Counted from the first letter of the stretch, positions 14,935 through 24,829 are shown. The stretch: DNA of 64,000 nt from JALORV01 sp035498175 (GCA_035498175.1 DATKAJ010000046.1:37722-101721); one strand, 5' to 3'. The notes: a model not told the origin generated them from the letters alone. Numbers and translations: made by a program.

Positions 14935-17790
14935 ATGAAACTTGACAAGGCGCAGGCGCTGCTCGACGAGCAGCCGATCTCCATCGACGTTCTGCTGGAG
15001 AAATACGCCAAGGGGAACGAGACCAGCATCGACGAAGTGCGCCGCCGCGTCGCGCGCGGGCTGGCGCATGTCGAGAGACCCGAGCTACGCGAGCTCTGGG
15101 AGAAGCGCTTCTACGACGCGATGGTCGACGGCTTCATCCCGGGTGGTCGCGTCAATTCGGCCGCGGGCACCGGGATCGCTGCGACGCTGATCAATTGCTT
15201 CGTGCAACCGGTCGGGGACGCGATCAGCGGCACCCGCGACGGCGTGCCGTCGATCTACCTGGCGCTGAACCAGGCTGCCGAGACCATGCGGCGCGGCGGC
15301 GGCGTCGGCTACGACTTTTCGCCGATCCGGCCGCGCGGCGCGCTGGTGCACGGCACGCACTCGCGCGCGAGCGGGCCGATCTCGTACATGCGCGTGTTCG
15401 ACAAGAGCTGCGAGACGCTCGAGTCGGCGGGCGCCCGGCGCGGCGCGCAGATGGGGATGATGCGCTGCGACCACCCCGACATCGAGGACTTCATCCACGC
15501 GAAGCGCGACGGCTCGCTCGCGAACTTCAACATGTCGGTGGCCGTGACCGACGAGTTCATGCGCGCGGTCGAAAGCGACGGCGAAGTCGAGCTCTGGCAC
15601 GCGGCCGAGCCGTACGACAAGTCGACCGCGGCACAGCAGGCGGACGGCACCTGGACCTATCGCCGCGCGCGGGCGCGCGACCTGTTCGAGCAGATCATGC
15701 AGTCGACCTACAACCACGCCGAACCCGGCGTGGTGTTCATCGACCGCGTCAACGGCGACAACAACCTCTCGTACTGCGAGACGATCGCGGCGACCAACCC
15801 CTGCGGCGAGCAGCCACTTCCGCCCTACGGCTGCTGCTGCCTCGGCTCGATCAACCTGACGCGCTTCGTCATCGACCCATTCGGCACGCAGACCGCGTTC
15901 GACTGGGAGCGCTTCCGCGAGGTGACCAGAGTCTCGATCCGCGCGCTCGACAATGTGCTCGACGCGACGCTGTGGCCGCTCGCCGAGCAGGCGCAGGAAG
16001 CGGCCAACAAGCGCCGCATTGGCCTCGGTTTTACCGGTCTCGGCAACACGCTGACGATGATGGGCATGCGCTACGACAGCGAGGCCGCGCGCACGCTGGC
16101 TGCCGACATCACCCGCACGATGCGTGATGCTGCTTACAGCGCGTCGTCGGAGTATGCGAAGGAAAAGGGCTCGTTCCCGCTCTTCGACGCCGCAAAGTTT
16201 CTCGCGTCACCGCACTGCGCTTCGCGCCTGCCAGATGCGCTGAAGGCGCAGATCCGCCGCGACGGCATCCGTAACTCGCACCTGCTGTCGATCGCACCGA
16301 CTGGCACGATCTCGCTGGCGTTCGCCGCCAATGCCTCGGGCGGCATCGAGCCGACGTTCTCGTGGACCTACATCCGCAAGAAGCGCATGCCCGACGGCAG
16401 CAAGCAGGAATACGTGGTCGAGGACTACGCCTACCGCCTGTTCAGACGCATGGGGGGCGACGAAGGCGAGCTGCCGGCCGGCTTCGTCAGCGCGCTCGAG
16501 ATGAGCGCCAGCGATCACATGCAGATGATTGCCGCCGTACAGCCGTACGTTGACGCGGCGATCAGCAAGACGGTCAACGTGCCCGAGGACTATCCGTTCG
16601 AGGAGTTCAAGAACCTGTACCTCGCGGCCTGGCACGCGGGTCTCAAGGGCATCACCACCTACCGGCCCAACAACGTGATCGGCTCGGTGCTCGAGGTCGT
16701 CAGGGAAGCCGCAACCTCGCACAACGCGTCGCCGCAGGACCTGAAGGACGATCCGGATCGCCGCGTCCGACTCGACTCGACGCCGCAGCCCGCGGTAGCA
16801 AGCCTCAAGTGGCCGGGACGCCCCGACCTCGCCGAAGGCAACCTGGCCTGGACCTACATGGTCGAAATCCCCGAGCGGCGCGAGTCGTTTGCGATCTTCA
16901 TCGGGCAGGTCGGGGATCCAGCCGTGCCGTTCGAAGTGTGGGTCAACGGCGCGGAGCAGCCTCGCGGCCTTGGTGCGATCGCCAAGGCGCTGTCGATGGA
17001 CATGCGCAGCGAGGATCGCGCCTGGCTGAAGATGAAGCTCGAGGCGCTCGCGAAGGCGCGCGACGAGCAGGGCTTCGCGATCCCGATGCCGCCCACCGGC
17101 GCGCGCGTCTGGCAGAACGGAGTGGTATCGGCGTTCGCGCACATCGTGCGGTGGCGCTGCGAACAGCTCGGCGTGTTCGGGGAACTCGACGGACACGCCA
17201 CACCGGTTCTTAACGCGCTGTTCTCGAAGAAGGAACCGAAGGCCGGGCCGTTGGGCACGATGAGCTGGACGGTCGATGTCACCAATGCCAACACCGGCGA
17301 CGACTTCGTGCTGGGGGTGAAGGAGCTGCACCTGCCGGACGGCAGCCGCCGGCCGTATTCGATCTGGCTCGCCGGCGAGTACCCGAAGGTGCTCGACGGC
17401 CTGTGCAAGCTGATCTCGCTCGACATGCGCGTCGTCGACGCGAACTGGATCGGGCTGAAGCTGAAGAAGCTCCTTAACTTCGGCGAGCAGAATGGCGAGT
17501 TCTGGGCCGCGGTGCCGGGTGAAGAGCGCTCGGCACTGTACCCGAGCACCGTCGCGTATATCGCCACGTTGCTGCTGCACCGCTACAAGGTCCTCGGCAT
17601 CCTCGACGACGACGGCCGCGCGATCCAGTCGGCCGGCATCCTCGCGCTGCCCGACGCGGTCAAGGTAATCGAGCACGAGACGGCGCCGATCAAGGGCAAG
17701 GTGTGCGCGAGCTGCGGCGCGGCCGCGGTGATCAAGCGCGACGGCTGCGAGTTCTGCACCGCGTGCGGGGCCACGGGCCAGTGCAGCTGA
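14935..17790 (+). CDS. nrdJ: Class II (adenosylcobalamin-dependent) ribonucleotide reductase
   Basis: Makes deoxyribonucleotides using adenosylcobalamin rather than an oxygen-requiring iron centre. The 951-aa protein has the ten-stranded barrel landmarks: LINCFVQP with a redox Cys, RRGGGVGYDFSPIRPRG, NFNMSVAVTD, and NPCGEQPL with the radical Cys and Glu. Then come about 330 C-terminal residues with two related ~75-residue modules (about 625-700 and 780-855) of the TSCPD type. A terminal CxxC-rich tail follows (KVCASCGAAAV, then CEFCTACGATGQC), which probably shuttles reducing equivalents. Oxygen independence fits the microaerobic cbb3/FNR/HemN genes elsewhere in the window. The ribosome site GAGG precedes the ATG. 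Confidence 0.93.
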   Translation: MKLDKAQALLDEQPISIDVLLEKYAKGNETSIDEVRRRVARGLAHVERPELRELWEKRFYDAMVDGFIPGGRVNSAAGTGIAATLINCFVQPVGDAISGTRDGVPSIYLALNQAAETMRRGGGVGYDFSPIRPRGALVHGTHSRASGPISYMRVFDKSCETLESAGARRGAQMGMMRCDHPDIEDFIHAKRDGSLANFNMSVAVTDEFMRAVESDGEVELWHAAEPYDKSTAAQQADGTWTYRRARARDLFEQIMQSTYNHAEPGVVFIDRVNGDNNLSYCETIAATNPCGEQPLPPYGCCCLGSINLTRFVIDPFGTQTAFDWERFREVTRVSIRALDNVLDATLWPLAEQAQEAANKRRIGLGFTGLGNTLTMMGMRYDSEAARTLAADITRTMRDAAYSASSEYAKEKGSFPLFDAAKFLASPHCASRLPDALKAQIRRDGIRNSHLLSIAPTGTISLAFAANASGGIEPTFSWTYIRKKRMPDGSKQEYVVEDYAYRLFRRMGGDEGELPAGFVSALEMSASDHMQMIAAVQPYVDAAISKTVNVPEDYPFEEFKNLYLAAWHAGLKGITTYRPNNVIGSVLEVVREAATSHNASPQDLKDDPDRRVRLDSTPQPAVASLKWPGRPDLAEGNLAWTYMVEIPERRESFAIFIGQVGDPAVPFEVWVNGAEQPRGLGAIAKALSMDMRSEDRAWLKMKLEALAKARDEQGFAIPMPPTGARVWQNGVVSAFAHIVRWRCEQLGVFGELDGHATPVLNALFSKKEPKAGPLGTMSWTVDVTNANTGDDFVLGVKELHLPDGSRRPYSIWLAGEYPKVLDGLCKLISLDMRVVDANWIGLKLKKLLNFGEQNGEFWAAVPGEERSALYPSTVAYIATLLLHRYKVLGILDDDGRAIQSAGILALPDAVKVIEHETAPIKGKVCASCGAAAVIKRDGCEFCTACGATGQCS

Positions 17791-17940
17791 GCGCAGACAC
17801 ATGCGGCGCTGAGCGCGGCTCCAGCGCGAAGGCAGAATCGGCGTCGACCTGCATTTGACCGATCCACTTCAGTCGTGGATTCGGTCGTCTGATGCGCCCA
17901 CCGCGCCACGAAAGTACTGGCGCTCCGCGCCGACCGCGGC

Positions 17941-18615
17941 CTATGGCGAACGTTCGCGCATCCAGGCGGTCATCGCGTCCGCCATCGACAGAATGACCTC
18001 GCGCGGCGCGCCACTGCTCTTGCGCACCTGAAACGAATGGTCGGCGTCATTGAAGGTCACGAGTGACGCGTGCGCGCCAAGCCCTTCGACGACTCGCGTC
18101 AACAGGTCGAGATCCGCCAGCGCGTCGCGCGTTCCCTGCAGGAAGAGCATCGGCAGTTGCACCTTGACCAGATGCTCGGCTCGCTGCAACGACGGCTTGC
18201 CCGCCTGGTGCAGCGGGAATCCGGTGAAGGCGAGCCCGACCACGCCCGGCAGCGGCGCCTGGGCCTGCGCCTGCGACGTCATGCGCCCGCCGAAGGACTT
18301 CCCGCCGGCGAACAACGGCAGGCCGGGAAATCGGCGCCCGGCCTCGGCCACTGCGGCGCGCACGCTCGCCTGCGCGACTGCTGGCGGGTCCGGCCGCTTC
18401 AGGCCCTTTTCCATCGACGGGAACTGGAAGCGGAATGTCGCCACTTGACGGTCGGCCAGCGCGCGCGCCACCGCCTCCATGAAGGGGTGCCGCATTCCGG
18501 CGCCCGCACCGTGGGCAAACACGTAGGCCGCGCGCGCGTCAGCGCGTTCGAGCAGCAGCCCGGACACGCGCTCTTCGGCGTGCGCGACGAAGTCGATCGC
18601 GACTGCCGTCGTCAT
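17941..18615 (-). CDS. Alpha/beta hydrolase of the Tex30/KANL3 type
   Basis: A 224-aa predicted hydrolase. FAHGAGAGMRHPFM matches the oxyanion region of the family, and GGKSFGGRM carries the nucleophile Ser. The acidic residue is in FLQGTRDALADL and the catalytic His in DADHSFQV. The longer open frame upstream shows no conservation, so the start is placed at the ATG at 18615. It lies 25 bases after the MFS transporter gene on the same strand, so co-transcription is likely. The substrate is unknown. Confidence 0.75.
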   Translation of the reverse strand: MTTAVAIDFVAHAEERVSGLLLERADARAAYVFAHGAGAGMRHPFMEAVARALADRQVATFRFQFPSMEKGLKRPDPPAVAQASVRAAVAEAGRRFPGLPLFAGGKSFGGRMTSQAQAQAPLPGVVGLAFTGFPLHQAGKPSLQRAEHLVKVQLPMLFLQGTRDALADLDLLTRVVEGLGAHASLVTFNDADHSFQVRKSSGAPREVILSMADAMTAWMRERSP

Positions 18616-18640
18616 GGCGCGGGGCCGACCCGAAGGCGCG

Positions 18641-19846
18641 TCACCGCTCCTCCGGCGGCTTGACCCGTCGAAACTCCCGCCACAGCAGGAGGTCGTAGGT
18701 GATCTTGGCACCGCCGGCCACAATCAGCGGCACACCGAGCCCGACGGACTGCATCAGCATCCCGGCCAGCATAGGCGCCAGCGCCCATCCGCCCGAGCGG
18801 ACGAGATTCGTGATCCCGGCCGCCGCGAGCCGTTCAGCGGGCTGAACCACCGCCATCACATACGACTGCCGCGTCGGCACGTCCATCTCGTTCAGCGACT
18901 CGCGCACGAGGAAGAAGAAAGCAGCCCACGCAAAATCGTCCGCCGCCACGATGGTGAACAGCAGCAGGCTCGACGGCACATGTGTGTAGACCATCGTGTT
19001 GATCAGGCCGATGCGGCGTGAGAGCCAGGCCGCCGCGAGATGCGAAGCGGCAGAAAGCACGCGCCCCGCGGCGAACAGCACCGCCACGACAGCCACCGAC
19101 GTATTGAAGCGCTCGACGAACCAGTAGGCGAAGATGGCCGAGCCGATGAAGCCCCCGGCGAACGCGTCCAGGAAGAACAGCAGCGAGAGCTTGCCGACGA
19201 TCGGCCGGCTGCGCGGTGAGAGTTGCCTGAGGCCCGCCGGGGCGGTGTCGCCGACGCGCGCGGGCAGGCGCGCATACAGCAGCGCCGAGATGAAATACAA
19301 CAGGCAGAACAGCGCGAGCGCCAGTCTCATCGCCGCGAGCGACTGCAGGCCGGCCCACTCGAGCAGCGTCGGCAACCCAGCCATCAGTCCGCCCGCGGCA
19401 TACCCGCCGTCGAGCAGGACGTTGTACCAGGCGAACACTCGTGTGCGGTCGCGATCGCTCGTGGTCGCCGGGAAGATCGCCTGTTCGAGGATCGGAATCG
19501 CGCCGCGGTCACGGCCGTTGACATTAAACATGCCGATGAAGGCCGCGCCGACAACCAGCGGAAAAGCATCGCTGGTCGCCAGGATGGCGCAGCCGACAAC
19601 CGGCAGCGCGCACAGCGTCACGAGCAGCCCGCGCTCTGACCAGCGCTGACCTGCCAGCATCGTGAACAGCGTCGCACCGGCGGCGCTCCAGAGAGCGGCC
19701 GACAGGACAACGCCGATCTGCGCAGCGTCGAAGCCGAGCTTGGCGCAGTACACGCCGATCAGCACGGCGATCATGCCGATGGCGAGGGCCCGCAGAAATG
19801 CGGCCGTGTACAGGAGCCTGCGCACGCGCGCGCCGGAATCGGTCAC
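18641..19846 (-). CDS. MFS-family transporter
   Basis: A 401-aa inner-membrane protein with about 12 hydrophobic segments in two halves, a major facilitator layout. The first half includes an NGRDRGAIPILEQAIFP loop and TRVFAWYNVLLDGGYAAGG. The region VRESLNEMDVPTRQSYVMAVVQPAERLAAAGITNLVRSGGWAL resembles MFS members often annotated as multidrug or uncharacterised exporters. No substrate-specific motif is recognised. It is probably in an operon with the downstream hydrolase. Confidence 0.8.
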   Translation of the reverse strand: MTDSGARVRRLLYTAAFLRALAIGMIAVLIGVYCAKLGFDAAQIGVVLSAALWSAAGATLFTMLAGQRWSERGLLVTLCALPVVGCAILATSDAFPLVVGAAFIGMFNVNGRDRGAIPILEQAIFPATTSDRDRTRVFAWYNVLLDGGYAAGGLMAGLPTLLEWAGLQSLAAMRLALALFCLLYFISALLYARLPARVGDTAPAGLRQLSPRSRPIVGKLSLLFFLDAFAGGFIGSAIFAYWFVERFNTSVAVVAVLFAAGRVLSAASHLAAAWLSRRIGLINTMVYTHVPSSLLLFTIVAADDFAWAAFFFLVRESLNEMDVPTRQSYVMAVVQPAERLAAAGITNLVRSGGWALAPMLAGMLMQSVGLGVPLIVAGGAKITYDLLLWREFRRVKPPEER

Positions 19847-20210
19847 GAGTTCATCGTATCAGCGGCACGCGACGCATCGCGGTACCCGCACCCCTTCCGC
19901 AGGCCACGTCGCTACTCGTGCGGGATTCGCCCGAGCCTGCCTGCGCGCCTCGGCGATGCGGCTGAAGCGCAGCCGGACGGCTGCACGCGCCGGCGCATGC
20001 CGGACTATGCTTAGCCACCCCACGACGGGCCGCCGCGCGGCCCGCAATGAGCGGGGACACAGCCAGTTCAGGTTGCGGGACTCGAGGCCCGCCTTCTTCG
20101 CGTCACTTGACGCCCCTCGCGAATCCGACGAGCGCTGTCCGAGAGCCCGTGCCGGGGCCGCGCGCCGCCGTCTCGTCCAACAAGGGCGCGGGCCAAGCCA
20201 GGAGAACCTC
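19847..20210. other. Divergent intergenic region, 364 bp
   Basis: The region lies between the MFS gene (minus) and the DUF1059 gene (plus). It contains no supported gene. A GGGCCG-CCGCG-CGGCCC hairpin lies near 20029-20045, without a T-tract. The ribosome site GGAG for the DUF1059 gene is at 20201-20204. Promoters must be here but none stands out. Confidence 0.4.
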
Positions 20211-20420
20211 ATGGGCCGTAAGTTCATCGACTGCCGTGAATTCCCGAGCGAATCGAAGTGCACGGTCGCGATTTCAGCAGACAGCGAAAAGGAACTACTG
20301 GAAGTCGCCGTCCAGCATGCGGTGACCGTGCATGGTCACCAGGACTCGGCGGAACTGCGCCAACAGATCAAAGGAGCGATTCGGGACGGAATGCCGCCGA
20401 TGGAGCGCAAGGCAGCTTGA
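20211..20420 (+). CDS. DUF1059 family small protein
   Basis: A 69-aa soluble protein. The opening MGRKFIDCREFP, the SESKCTVAISADSEKELLEVAVQHAV helix region and HGHQDSAELRQQIKGAIRDG are typical of DUF1059, small bacterial and archaeal proteins of unknown function with two conserved Cys (C8, C17). Ribosome site GGAG is seven bases upstream. It stands alone and is convergent with lptG. Confidence 0.85.
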   Translation: MGRKFIDCREFPSESKCTVAISADSEKELLEVAVQHAVTVHGHQDSAELRQQIKGAIRDGMPPMERKAA

Positions 20421-20430
20421 CAAGCCGTCG

Positions 20431-20455
20431 CGCCGGGAGCGCATCGCTCCCGGCG
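20431..20455. terminator. Strong hairpin between convergent genes
   Basis: Perfect 11-bp inverted repeat CGCCGGGAGCG / CGCTCCCGGCG with a 3-base loop (CAT). It lies 10 bases after the DUF1059 stop and 11 bases after the end of the convergent lptG gene. It lacks a U-tract but is positioned to stop transcription from both sides. Confidence 0.6.
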
Positions 20456-20466
20456 CACCGGGCGCG

Positions 20467-21606
20467 CTAGCGCCGCTCGATCCAGTACAGCGCGCCGAAG
20501 GCGAGCGCCAGCACCACCAGGCTCGGCAGCGCCGAAACGACCAGCGGCGGCCAGGTGTTGAGCAGGCCGATGTGCGCGATCAGCTTGTTCATGCCGTAGA
20601 AGGCCACGCCGAGCATCACACCGGTGAAGATCTTGAAGCTCACGCCGCCGGCGCGCACGTGCAGGTATGCGAAGGGCAGCGCAAGCGCCATCATCACCAG
20701 CACGGCCCACGGATAGAAGACCTTCCCCCAGAAGGCGATTTCGTAGCGCTCGGTCTGCTGCCGGTTCTCGGAAAGATGGCGGATGTACTGCGCGAGGTCC
20801 CAGCCCGCCATGCGCTCGGGCTGCACCAGCAGCACGCCGAAGATGTCGGGTTTCAGCTCCGACTTCCAGACGAGCTTCGGCGACTGCGAGACTTCCGTGC
20901 GCGCATCGGTCGGCAGCATCGGTCCGCTCGCGATCTGCGGCACGCGCGTCTCGATCGCGTCCTCGAGTTCCCAGCCGACGCCCGGAAGATAGGTGCCGAT
21001 GGTGGCGGTGATGATCGAACGCAGGCGGTATTCGCCGTCGAACTCCATGATGCGCCAGCCCTTGGTGCCAACGTCCGGAGATACCTGGCGGACATTGATG
21101 AAGCGGTAGGCGCTGACCGAGCCGTCGGGCTCCTTGACAACGTCGCGCACCCAGACGCCGGTACGGAAGTCGCGCACGCTGATCTGCCCGCCGCGCGCCT
21201 TCAGGCGTATCGCCTGGGCCAGCCGTTCGGACGGCGGCGACACGACCTCGCCGAGCAGGAAGGTGAGTGCGACCATCATCAGGCCGATGCCGAGCAGGCT
21301 GCCGAGCAGCCTGCGCGTGCTCATGCCCGAGACGCGCATGATCGTGAACTCCGACTGCGCAGCGAGCTTCGACAGCGCGTAAATGGTGCCGATCAGTGCC
21401 GCAATCGGCATCACCTCGTAGGTCCGCGATGGCAGCGAGAACGCGACATAGGCCAGCGCGTGCCGCAGCAGGAAGCCGCGCTGCCCGATCTCGTCGAGCT
21501 GAGCGACCAGGTCGAAAAAGGTAAAGAGCGACAGCAGCGCGAACAGCATGAAGCCGGTCGCCGACGCAATTTCCTTCCACAGGTAGATACGCAGGGTCTT
21601 CATCAT
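20467..21606 (-). CDS. lptG: LPS export ABC transporter permease LptG
   Basis: Inner-membrane permease of the LptB2FG complex that extracts lipopolysaccharide and drives it across the periplasm. The 379-aa protein has the YjgP/YjgQ layout: transmembrane helices in the N-terminal ~110 residues, a periplasmic beta-jellyroll domain (about 115-280) and three C-terminal helices. The opening MKTLRIYLWKEI and the SEFTIMRVSGMSTRRL coupling-helix region are typical. Its ATG overlaps the lptF stop (ATGA). The partner lipoprotein LptE is at 2.5 kb. Confidence 0.93.
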   Translation of the reverse strand: MMKTLRIYLWKEIASATGFMLFALLSLFTFFDLVAQLDEIGQRGFLLRHALAYVAFSLPSRTYEVMPIAALIGTIYALSKLAAQSEFTIMRVSGMSTRRLLGSLLGIGLMMVALTFLLGEVVSPPSERLAQAIRLKARGGQISVRDFRTGVWVRDVVKEPDGSVSAYRFINVRQVSPDVGTKGWRIMEFDGEYRLRSIITATIGTYLPGVGWELEDAIETRVPQIASGPMLPTDARTEVSQSPKLVWKSELKPDIFGVLLVQPERMAGWDLAQYIRHLSENRQQTERYEIAFWGKVFYPWAVLVMMALALPFAYLHVRAGGVSFKIFTGVMLGVAFYGMNKLIAHIGLLNTWPPLVVSALPSLVVLALAFGALYWIERR

Positions 21607-22751
21607 GGCCTGCCGGCGCCGGCCTCGAGCACGCGCCTGGCCTTGACCTCACGACGCCAGTAGGCCAGCGTCAAACGTTTCGGCCACCAGCGCTGCAGGT
21701 AGACGCGCCGGGCGAACAGCGCGACGACAAGCAGCAGCACGACGGCGTGCACAACCCAGACACCGATGCCGAAGCTCAGGCGCTCCTGCGCGACCCAGCC
21801 CTGCACCGTGCTGAGCATGTTCATGTAGATCGCGAAGACGAGTACGGCGATAATCAGGTTGAAGGAGCGGCCGACGCGCGGATTCGTGTACGCGAGAGGG
21901 ATTGCGAGCAGGGTCACGATGAACGCCGCAATCGGCATACCGATGCGCCACATGAACTCACCCCGCGCGAACGACGTCGGCTCAGCCCACAGCTCGGCAG
22001 CTGTCTTGGTGCGCGCGTTGCGCTCGCTGAGCGGACGATCGGGCCGCGCCTCGAGCCGGATCGAATAGCGGTCGAACTCCATCGTGCGGTACTCGGCCGA
22101 GCCCGGCCGGCCCTCGTAGCGCCTCCCGTTTTCCAGCACCAGATAACGATCGCCGTTCGGCGCCACTTCAATCTCGCCTTTGGCGGCGACGATCACGCCT
22201 TCGCGCCCCTGGCTGCGCATGCTGACGAAGACATTGCGCACCTGACTGTCCTCGAAGTTCACCGATTCGACGAAGAACACGCGATCGGCTCCGCCCGACT
22301 CGATGAAGCGTCCCGGAGCCACCCGGCTCACGTCGTCGCGGCGGCTGAAGCTCTGGCGCAGTTCGTCGATCTGGCCGAGCGACCACGGCGTGACGAACAT
22401 CGCCAGCAGTCCCACCGCGATGAAAATGGGCCACGAGAAGCGCAGCACCGGCGTCAGCCACGCCAGCAGGCTCTGGCCGGAGGCGAACCACACCACCATT
22501 TCGGAGTCCCGATACGCACGCGACAGCGCCATCAGGATCGAGATGAACAGCGTGAGCGTCAGCACGACCGGCAGCCAGGTGAGCGACGTCAGCGCAAGCA
22601 GCTGGAAAACCGCCTGGTTGTCGACGCGGCCGCCCGCAGCCTGACCGAGAATGCGCACCAGGCCGACCGAGAACAGGATGGAAAAGAGCACCGTGAAGAC
22701 GGCGCTCGCGGTGCTCGTGAGCTCAGTGACGATCGAGCGGCGGAAGATCAT
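21603..22751 (-). CDS. lptF: LPS export ABC transporter permease LptF
   Basis: Second permease of the LptB2FG lipopolysaccharide extractor. The 382-aa protein begins MIFRRSIVTELTSTASAVF and has the coupling-helix region ALSRAYRDSEMVVWFASGQ, a periplasmic domain rich in FVESVNFEDSQVRNVFV-type strands, and a C-terminal three-helix bundle (PLAYTNPRVGRSFNLI onwards). It is first in the lptF-lptG operon, divergent from pepA across a 164-bp spacer, the usual betaproteobacterial arrangement. Confidence 0.93.
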   Translation of the reverse strand: MIFRRSIVTELTSTASAVFTVLFSILFSVGLVRILGQAAGGRVDNQAVFQLLALTSLTWLPVVLTLTLFISILMALSRAYRDSEMVVWFASGQSLLAWLTPVLRFSWPIFIAVGLLAMFVTPWSLGQIDELRQSFSRRDDVSRVAPGRFIESGGADRVFFVESVNFEDSQVRNVFVSMRSQGREGVIVAAKGEIEVAPNGDRYLVLENGRRYEGRPGSAEYRTMEFDRYSIRLEARPDRPLSERNARTKTAAELWAEPTSFARGEFMWRIGMPIAAFIVTLLAIPLAYTNPRVGRSFNLIIAVLVFAIYMNMLSTVQGWVAQERLSFGIGVWVVHAVVLLLVVALFARRVYLQRWWPKRLTLAYWRREVKARRVLEAGAGRP

Positions 22752-22915
22752 CGGTCGCGGAAGAGGCTAGGAACGCACACGCCGGCAGGCGACGATGCCG
22801 CTATATACTGCCCGGCTCGCAACGGGCCGCATCAGATACGGGCGCGGCGCCGACAGTCGCCTCGCCGGCCGGACCACACACTGCCATCGCGAGACTTTTC
22901 AGAGGGAAAACTGCA

Positions 22916-24382
22916 ATGGAATTTAGCATATCGAGCGCGCGTGCCGAGGCTGTGAAGGCCGATGCGGTCGCGGTCGGCGTCTTCGCCGATGGTGATCTGA
23001 CCGCGAGTGCCCGCGCCATCGACAAGGCGGCGCAGGGGGCGGTCAAGGCGGCGGTCCGCAGCGGCGAGATGACCGGCAGGCGTGGCACCGTCGTGGTCCT
23101 GCGCGACCTGCTCGGTGTCGCCGCATCGCGGGTGCTGCTCGTGGGCCTCGGCGACCGCGGCGACTTCGGCGAGCGCGCATACGCCGATGCGGTGCGCGCG
23201 GCGGCGCGCGGCTGCTCCGGCGCAAAGGAGATCGCGGTCGCGGCAACCGAGTGGGCCGTCAAGGGCCGCGACGCCGAGTGGCAGGCACGGCAGTTCGCGG
23301 TCGCCGCGCGCGAGACCGTGTTCCGCAGCGACGACCTGAAGAGCAAGAAGGACGAGAGCAATGGGCCCACGCGCGCGGTGCTGCTGCATGCAGGCGGCAC
23401 CCCGGCGCAGCGCGGCCTCAAGCAGGGCACGGCGATCGCCAACGGTATGGCGCTGACGAAGCGGCTCGGCAACCTGCCGCCGAACATCTGCACGCCTTCG
23501 TTCCTTGCCGACGAGGCGCGCACCCTCGCGAAGGAATGGAAGCTCGGCGTCGAGATCCTCGAGACCAAGCAGATCGAGGCGCTGAAGATGGGGTCGTTCC
23601 TCAGCGTGACGCGCGGCTCGGCGCAGCCTCCGCGCCTGATCGTGCTCAAACACAGCGGTGGGGGAAAGACGGCGCCGGTGGTACTGGTCGGCAAGGGCAT
23701 CACTTTCGATTCCGGCGGCATCTCGCTCAAGCCTGGCCTTGCGATGGATGAGATGAAGTTCGACATGTGCGGTGCGGCGAGCGTGATCGGGACGATGCGC
23801 ACCGTGTCGGAACTGAAGCTCAAGCTCAACGTCATCGGCGTGGTGGTGGCGTGCGAGAACATGCCGTCGGGCACGGCGTCGCGTCCGGGCGACATCGTCA
23901 CCTCGATGTCGGGACAGACGATCGAGATCCTGAACACGGACGCCGAGGGCCGCCTGATCCTCTGCGACGCACTGAGCTACGTCGAGCGCTTCAAGCCCGC
24001 GGCCGTCGTCGATATCGCGACGCTGACGGGCGCCTGCGTCGTCGCGCTCGGCAATGTCAATTCCGGCCTGTTTGCGAATGACGACGGTCTTGCCGAGGAG
24101 TTGATGAAGGCAAGCCGCCGTTCGAGCGACGCCGCCTGGCGCATGCCGCTCGGCGAGGAGTACCAGGAGCAGCTCAAGTCGAACTTCGCGGACATGGCCA
24201 ACATCGGCACGCCGAGCAATGCGGGGGCTATCACCGCGGCGTGCTTCCTGTCGCGCTACACGAAGGCGTACCCCTGGGCGCACATCGACATCGCCGGCAC
24301 GGCGTGGAAGACAGGTGCGTCCAAGGGCGCCACCGGACGGCCGGTGCCGCTGCTTGCGCAGTTTCTGATCGACCGCGCATAG
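22916..24382 (+). CDS. pepA: Leucyl aminopeptidase (M17 family)
   Basis: Hexameric cytosolic metallo-aminopeptidase that removes N-terminal residues from peptides; PepA homologues can also bind DNA. The 488-aa protein has the two-metal site in GKGITFDSGGISLKP (Lys and Asp ligands), MKFDMCGAASV and the signature NTDAEGRL. The N-terminal alpha/beta domain covers about residues 1-165. It is divergent from lptF, nine bases before holC. A TATACT at 22804-22809 is a possible -10 without a clear -35. Confidence 0.95.
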   Translation: MEFSISSARAEAVKADAVAVGVFADGDLTASARAIDKAAQGAVKAAVRSGEMTGRRGTVVVLRDLLGVAASRVLLVGLGDRGDFGERAYADAVRAAARGCSGAKEIAVAATEWAVKGRDAEWQARQFAVAARETVFRSDDLKSKKDESNGPTRAVLLHAGGTPAQRGLKQGTAIANGMALTKRLGNLPPNICTPSFLADEARTLAKEWKLGVEILETKQIEALKMGSFLSVTRGSAQPPRLIVLKHSGGGKTAPVVLVGKGITFDSGGISLKPGLAMDEMKFDMCGAASVIGTMRTVSELKLKLNVIGVVVACENMPSGTASRPGDIVTSMSGQTIEILNTDAEGRLILCDALSYVERFKPAAVVDIATLTGACVVALGNVNSGLFANDDGLAEELMKASRRSSDAAWRMPLGEEYQEQLKSNFADMANIGTPSNAGAITAACFLSRYTKAYPWAHIDIAGTAWKTGASKGATGRPVPLLAQFLIDRA

Positions 24383-24391
24383 CCCGGGTGC

Positions 24392-24829
24392 ATGACCCGC
24401 ATCGACTTTCACTTCAACGCGGAACACCGGGTTCACTACGCCTGCCGCATCACGCGCAAGGCGCGGTCGGCAGGCAAGCGCCTGGTGATCTACGCGCGCG
24501 ATGCGGACCGCATCGCGCAGTTCGACGCGGCGCTGTGGGCATTTTCGGCGCTCGACTTCCTGCCGCACGTGTACATCGATTCGCCGCTGGCGGGCGTCAC
24601 GCCGGTGCTGCTGACGCTCGACGCCGGCCGCGCCCCGGCGAGCGACGTCCTGCTGACGCTCGACGACGAGGCGCTGCCCGCCTTCGCGGAAGTCTTTTCC
24701 CGCTACGAGCGCGTGATCGAAGTCGTGTCGCGGCTCGACGACGACCGTGCACGCGCACGGGCGCGCTTCAAGGTTTATCGTGACCACGGGTATCAACCGA
24801 CGTCTCACGATGTGAGTGCACATGAGTGA
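24392..24829 (+). CDS. holC: DNA polymerase III chi subunit
   Basis: Chi subunit, which links the clamp loader to single-strand binding protein. The 145-aa product shows the family pattern: MTRIDFHFN, then ACRITRKARSAGKRLVIYARD, LWAFSALDFLPHV, and a C-terminal VIEVVSRLDDDRARARARFKVYRDHGYQP. It lies between pepA and valS as in most betaproteobacteria and overlaps the next gene by eight bases. Confidence 0.92.
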   Translation: MTRIDFHFNAEHRVHYACRITRKARSAGKRLVIYARDADRIAQFDAALWAFSALDFLPHVYIDSPLAGVTPVLLTLDAGRAPASDVLLTLDDEALPAFAEVFSRYERVIEVVSRLDDDRARARARFKVYRDHGYQPTSHDVSAHE

